Shown one piece after another: positions 5,878 through 7,702 of a stretch of DNA of 7,702 bases. Both the position numbers and the translations under genes were made by a program. The stretch spans positions 1 through 7,702 of the forward strand of contig VBKA01000056.1 in assembly GCA_005879815.1 (NCBI GenBank). Direction: 5' to 3'. The notes under the pieces were generated by a model. That model did not search any database. It was not told the DNA's origin and was given only the letters and a program-made list of their open reading frames with translations. The DNA comes from Chloroflexota bacterium. Lineage in GTDB: Bacteria > Chloroflexota > Limnocylindria > QHBO01. The stretch's first letter is position 1, and every line of letters begins with the position of its first letter.

Positions 5878-7230
5878 TCAGCGCGCGGAGGCGAGATGGT
5901 CGGCGTGGCGGCGCAGGGCGTCGGTGATCCGGGACAGCGGAACCAGGAACGAGGGGATGCAGGCGTCCCGGCAGCGGGTCGCGAGCTCGGCCACCTCGCG
6001 GAGGCGCTCCTCCATGAGCGTCCAGGCCGCGTCGCGGTGCGGAAGCAGGTAGTCGACGGCGTAGAACAGCTCGAAGGAGGGTCCGGCAGCCGCACCTGGC
6101 CGCGCTTCGCCCACGGCCAGCTGGGTCACCAGGCCTCCGAGCGGCTTGATCACGTCCTGCATCAGGCCCACGGAGGTGTTGGCGAGCTCGCGGAGCTGCT
6201 CATCGGTCTCGTCGGTGTGGACGAAGTAGCGCGAGAGCATCTGCAGCAGGACCTCGTAGACCGCGTTGAGCAGGTCCATGCACCGGATCGTGAACGGCTC
6301 GCTGATGACCGGGGCCGACAGCTCCGACTCAGGATCGCGCACCAGCGCGGCGACGACCGGTCGGGTGGGCTCGAAGGTTGGATCCGCCTGCCTTGCCGCC
6401 AGGTACTCGTCGAGGATGGCGATCAGGCGGCCGAAGTGCGCCTCACGCCAGTCACCACGCGCGCCTTCGCCCTGCTCGACGATGGTCTCGATGGCGCGGT
6501 GCGCGGACTCGAGATCGGTGACTGCCACGAGCTCCCGCCAGCGAAAGTGCACCTCGGTCGCCTGGGCGGACGCAGGACCGATAAAGAGGCGATCCGTCCC
6601 CAGCTTCTCCGCCAGGTGGGCGAGGCCCTCGTCGATCGAGCGGTACAGGTGGCCGATGGTGGCGAAGTCCTGCAGATGGGGGCCGATCTCGTCGGCCCCG
6701 GCGATCGGCAGAGGAACCGCCTTCTCGATGGCAGCGAACTCCTCCGCGTCGGCCATCTCGTAGCCCTCGGGCCGCTCGAGGTAGGCGAAGTGTCGGAGGC
6801 CGACTTCACCGAAGGGGATGAGCGCCATCTGCACCGCCGCCGGGAAGCTGCGCGGCGGGACGGGGAAGTTCGGCCGTGCCAGACGCGGGGCGGCGCCAAC
6901 GGCGGTCAGCAGGTTCTGGACGAGCGCCAGGTGCAGCATCTCCTGCTCGGCGATCTCCATCAGGGCGTGGCGCCATCCCTTGATCAGGGTCACCTGCTCG
7001 CCGGAGAGGCCCTCGCGCTCCTCCTGCTTGAGCGAGAAGGCGGCGAACAGGTATTGGCAGAGGACCAGGTGCTCGAGCTCGGCAGCCTTGCCAAGGGTGT
7101 AGATCAGCGCCTCACGATGCTCCAGGACCATGGGCCCCTCGACGTCGGGCGGAGCACCGCGCGTCTGGAGAACGTGCGCCAGGCGCCCGTGCCGATCGGG
7201 GCCTGATTCGATCTTGGTCAGCTGCGCCAT
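5878..7230 (-). CDS. Ferritin-like (VioB-type) domain protein
   Basis: This 450-residue soluble protein has an N-terminal ferritin-like four-helix domain of the type found in VioB/RebD-related proteins (PF12902, from memory). Helix one reads EALIYTLGKAAELEHLVLCQ at about 40-59, with Glu51, Glu53 and His54. The following helix reads WRHALMEIAEQEMLHLALVQ at about 86-105, with Glu92, Glu97 and His100. This E...ExxH pattern suits a di-metal site. ARPNFPVPPRSFPAAVQMAL follows, as in that family. Residues from about 290 onward form a second, mostly helical region (NAVYEVLLQMLSRYF, LMQDVIKPLGGLVTQL, DAAWTLMEERLREVAEL). Reaction and metal use are unknown. ATG 7230 is chosen because GGAGG (7240-7236) lies five bases upstream and similarity begins just after it. 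The frame stays open to 7602, but that extension is arginine/serine-rich and collides with the divergent gene. It stands alone, with no violacein-type partners nearby. Confidence 0.85.
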   Translation of the reverse strand: MAQLTKIESGPDRHGRLAHVLQTRGAPPDVEGPMVLEHREALIYTLGKAAELEHLVLCQYLFAAFSLKQEEREGLSGEQVTLIKGWRHALMEIAEQEMLHLALVQNLLTAVGAAPRLARPNFPVPPRSFPAAVQMALIPFGEVGLRHFAYLERPEGYEMADAEEFAAIEKAVPLPIAGADEIGPHLQDFATIGHLYRSIDEGLAHLAEKLGTDRLFIGPASAQATEVHFRWRELVAVTDLESAHRAIETIVEQGEGARGDWREAHFGRLIAILDEYLAARQADPTFEPTRPVVAALVRDPESELSAPVISEPFTIRCMDLLNAVYEVLLQMLSRYFVHTDETDEQLRELANTSVGLMQDVIKPLGGLVTQLAVGEARPGAAAGPSFELFYAVDYLLPHRDAAWTLMEERLREVAELATRCRDACIPSFLVPLSRITDALRRHADHLASAR

Positions 7231-7235
7231 GGAGG

Positions 7236-7240
7236 CCTCC
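7236..7240 (-). promoter_or_regulatory. Ribosome binding site of the ferritin-like gene
   Basis: On the minus strand, GGAGG stands five bases before ATG 7230 and fixes the start well inside the much longer open frame. It is part of a perfect 12-base palindrome, TGGAGGCCTCCA (7230-7241), which also includes the first base of the start codon. Confidence 0.75.
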
Positions 7241-7256
7241 ACCGGTCGTCCTGCTC

Positions 7257-7298
7257 TGGCGGGAGGACACGGTATACCGTTTCGGACCTCGCCCGCCA
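7257..7298. promoter_or_regulatory. Nested inverted repeats in the divergent promoter region
   Basis: A perfect 12-base palindrome ACGGTATACCGT (7269-7280) lies inside an outer inverted repeat, TGGCGGG at 7257-7263 and CCCGCCA at 7292-7298. AGG at 7264-7266 and CCT at 7287-7289 extend the outer arms if two bases (CG, 7290-7291) bulge. It lies between the divergent ferritin-like and PEP mutase-like genes. The likeliest reading is an operator for a dimeric regulator; the TATA core could also overlap a -10 region for the minus-strand gene. No named regulator's site is recognised. Confidence 0.5.
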
Positions 7299-7348
7299 CA
7301 TCCACCCTGAGATGACGACGACGCGCGCCGATAGCATGGGAGCCGTCA

Positions 7349-7702
7349 ATGGATCGATCCCTGCGGCGCTCCCTCGCACAGCGGCTTCTCGCGCTCCACG
7401 ATGTCCGGCGGCCGCTCGTTCTGGTGAACGCCTGGGACGTGGCCAGCGCCCTCGTCGTCCAGCGCGCGGGGCTGCCGGCCATCGCCACCTCGAGCAGCGC
7501 GGTGTCATCCGCATTGGGATACCCCGATGGCGAGCGCATACCCGCCGCCGAGATGCTCGCCCTGGTTGCGCGCATCGTCGACCACGTATCGGTCCCGGTC
7601 ACGGCCGACCTGGAAGCCGGCTACGCTGACGACCCGCAGGGCGTGGCCAACGTTGCCCGGCAGCTGCTCGAAACCGGCGCGGTGGGCCTGAACCTCGAGG
7701 AC
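7349..7702 (+). CDS. Isocitrate lyase/PEP mutase superfamily protein, 5' part
   Basis: The first 118 residues of a TIM-barrel enzyme of the isocitrate lyase/phosphoenolpyruvate mutase superfamily are present, and the frame runs off the window end. Members make or break C-C or C-P bonds in 2-oxo- or hydroxy-acid substrates such as 2-methylisocitrate, oxaloacetate or PEP. Visible signatures are LVLVNAWDVASA at about 23-34 (family NAWDxxSA), IATSSSAVSSALGYPDG at 45-61, PVTADLEAGY at 83-92 with the metal-region Asp87, and VGLNLED at 112-118 (family xGxNxED). The YPDG and NLED wording fits the broad 'PEP mutase-like' group with unknown substrate rather than true isocitrate lyase. The catalytic loop and C-terminus are outside the window, so specificity cannot be judged. 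ATG 7349 has GGGAG at 7338-7342 six bases upstream. It is divergent from the ferritin-like gene and no link to the sugar operon is evident. Confidence 0.9.
   Translation, partial: MDRSLRRSLAQRLLALHDVRRPLVLVNAWDVASALVVQRAGLPAIATSSSAVSSALGYPDGERIPAAEMLALVARIVDHVSVPVTADLEAGYADDPQGVANVARQLLETGAVGLNLED

Noticed and set aside
5758..7206. Long + strand open frame of 482 codons
   Set aside because: It is antisense to the ferritin-like gene, has no recognisable domain and is rich in R, G, V and L as expected from high-GC mirror frames, while the minus strand carries clear ferritin-like motifs.
7230..7241. Palindrome TGGAGGCCTCCA over the ribosome binding site as an RNA hairpin switch
   Set aside because: The two arms have no loop between them, so an intramolecular hairpin of this exact palindrome is sterically unlikely; probably a chance result of GGAGG next to CCTCC.
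7231..7602. N-terminal extension of the ferritin-like frame
   Set aside because: The extra 124 residues are Arg/Ser/Ala-rich without similarity, overlap the divergent PEP mutase-like gene, and lie upstream of a strong ribosome binding site at the chosen ATG.

Overview
This is a high-GC bacterial window. G/C-rich codons dominate, third positions are mostly G or C, and GTG starts are common. Nothing in it fixes the taxon. An actinobacterial or Chloroflexota-like source is my inference from base composition, the GTG-start and 4-base-overlap style, and the mannose-family PTS next to UPF0309 SIS proteins. There are no RNA genes, insertion sequences or CRISPR arrays.

Region 1 (1-5604, + strand) is one tightly packed run of eight genes, and all seven junctions are 4-base stop/start overlaps (GTGA or ATGA). 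The order is: the 3' end of a UPF0309-type SIS sugar-phosphate protein; a mannose-family PTS EIIA domain with an anomalous 5' end; a mannose/sorbose-family EIIB; a second, complete UPF0309 SIS protein; a neutral/alkaline-ceramidase-like hydrolase without a signal peptide; a Cof-type HAD phosphatase; a small two-helix membrane protein with a bacterial PH-like tail; and a GntR/UTRA regulator. Read together, this looks like a PTS-linked carbohydrate system. EIIA and EIIB would carry phosphate to a membrane permease (EIIC/EIID, not in this window), SIS and HAD proteins would handle the sugar phosphate, and the regulator would sense a phosphorylated sugar. The IDNRLVHGQV/NVGNM style of EIIB and the NagR/DasR-like regulator point weakly to an amino sugar. 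The ceramidase-like enzyme is the odd member: an amidase-fold zinc hydrolase that appears cytoplasmic, inside a sugar operon.

Region 2 (5605-5877) is the gap between convergent genes. It contains a probable small minus-strand zinc-ribbon reading frame (about 5629-5811) with no standard start codon. I see no convincing rho-independent terminator.

Region 3 (5878-7230, - strand) encodes a 450-residue protein with an N-terminal ferritin-like (VioB-type) helical domain. Region 4 (7231-7348) is the divergent intergenic space and holds nested inverted repeats. From 7349 to the window end the + strand carries the first 118 residues of an isocitrate lyase/PEP mutase superfamily protein.

The most notable points are the ceramidase-like hydrolase in a PTS/SIS operon, the two SIS paralogues flanking EIIA-EIIB, and the EIIA gene. 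Its phosphorylatable histidine lies in frame upstream of the only usable ATG but has no start codon of its own.
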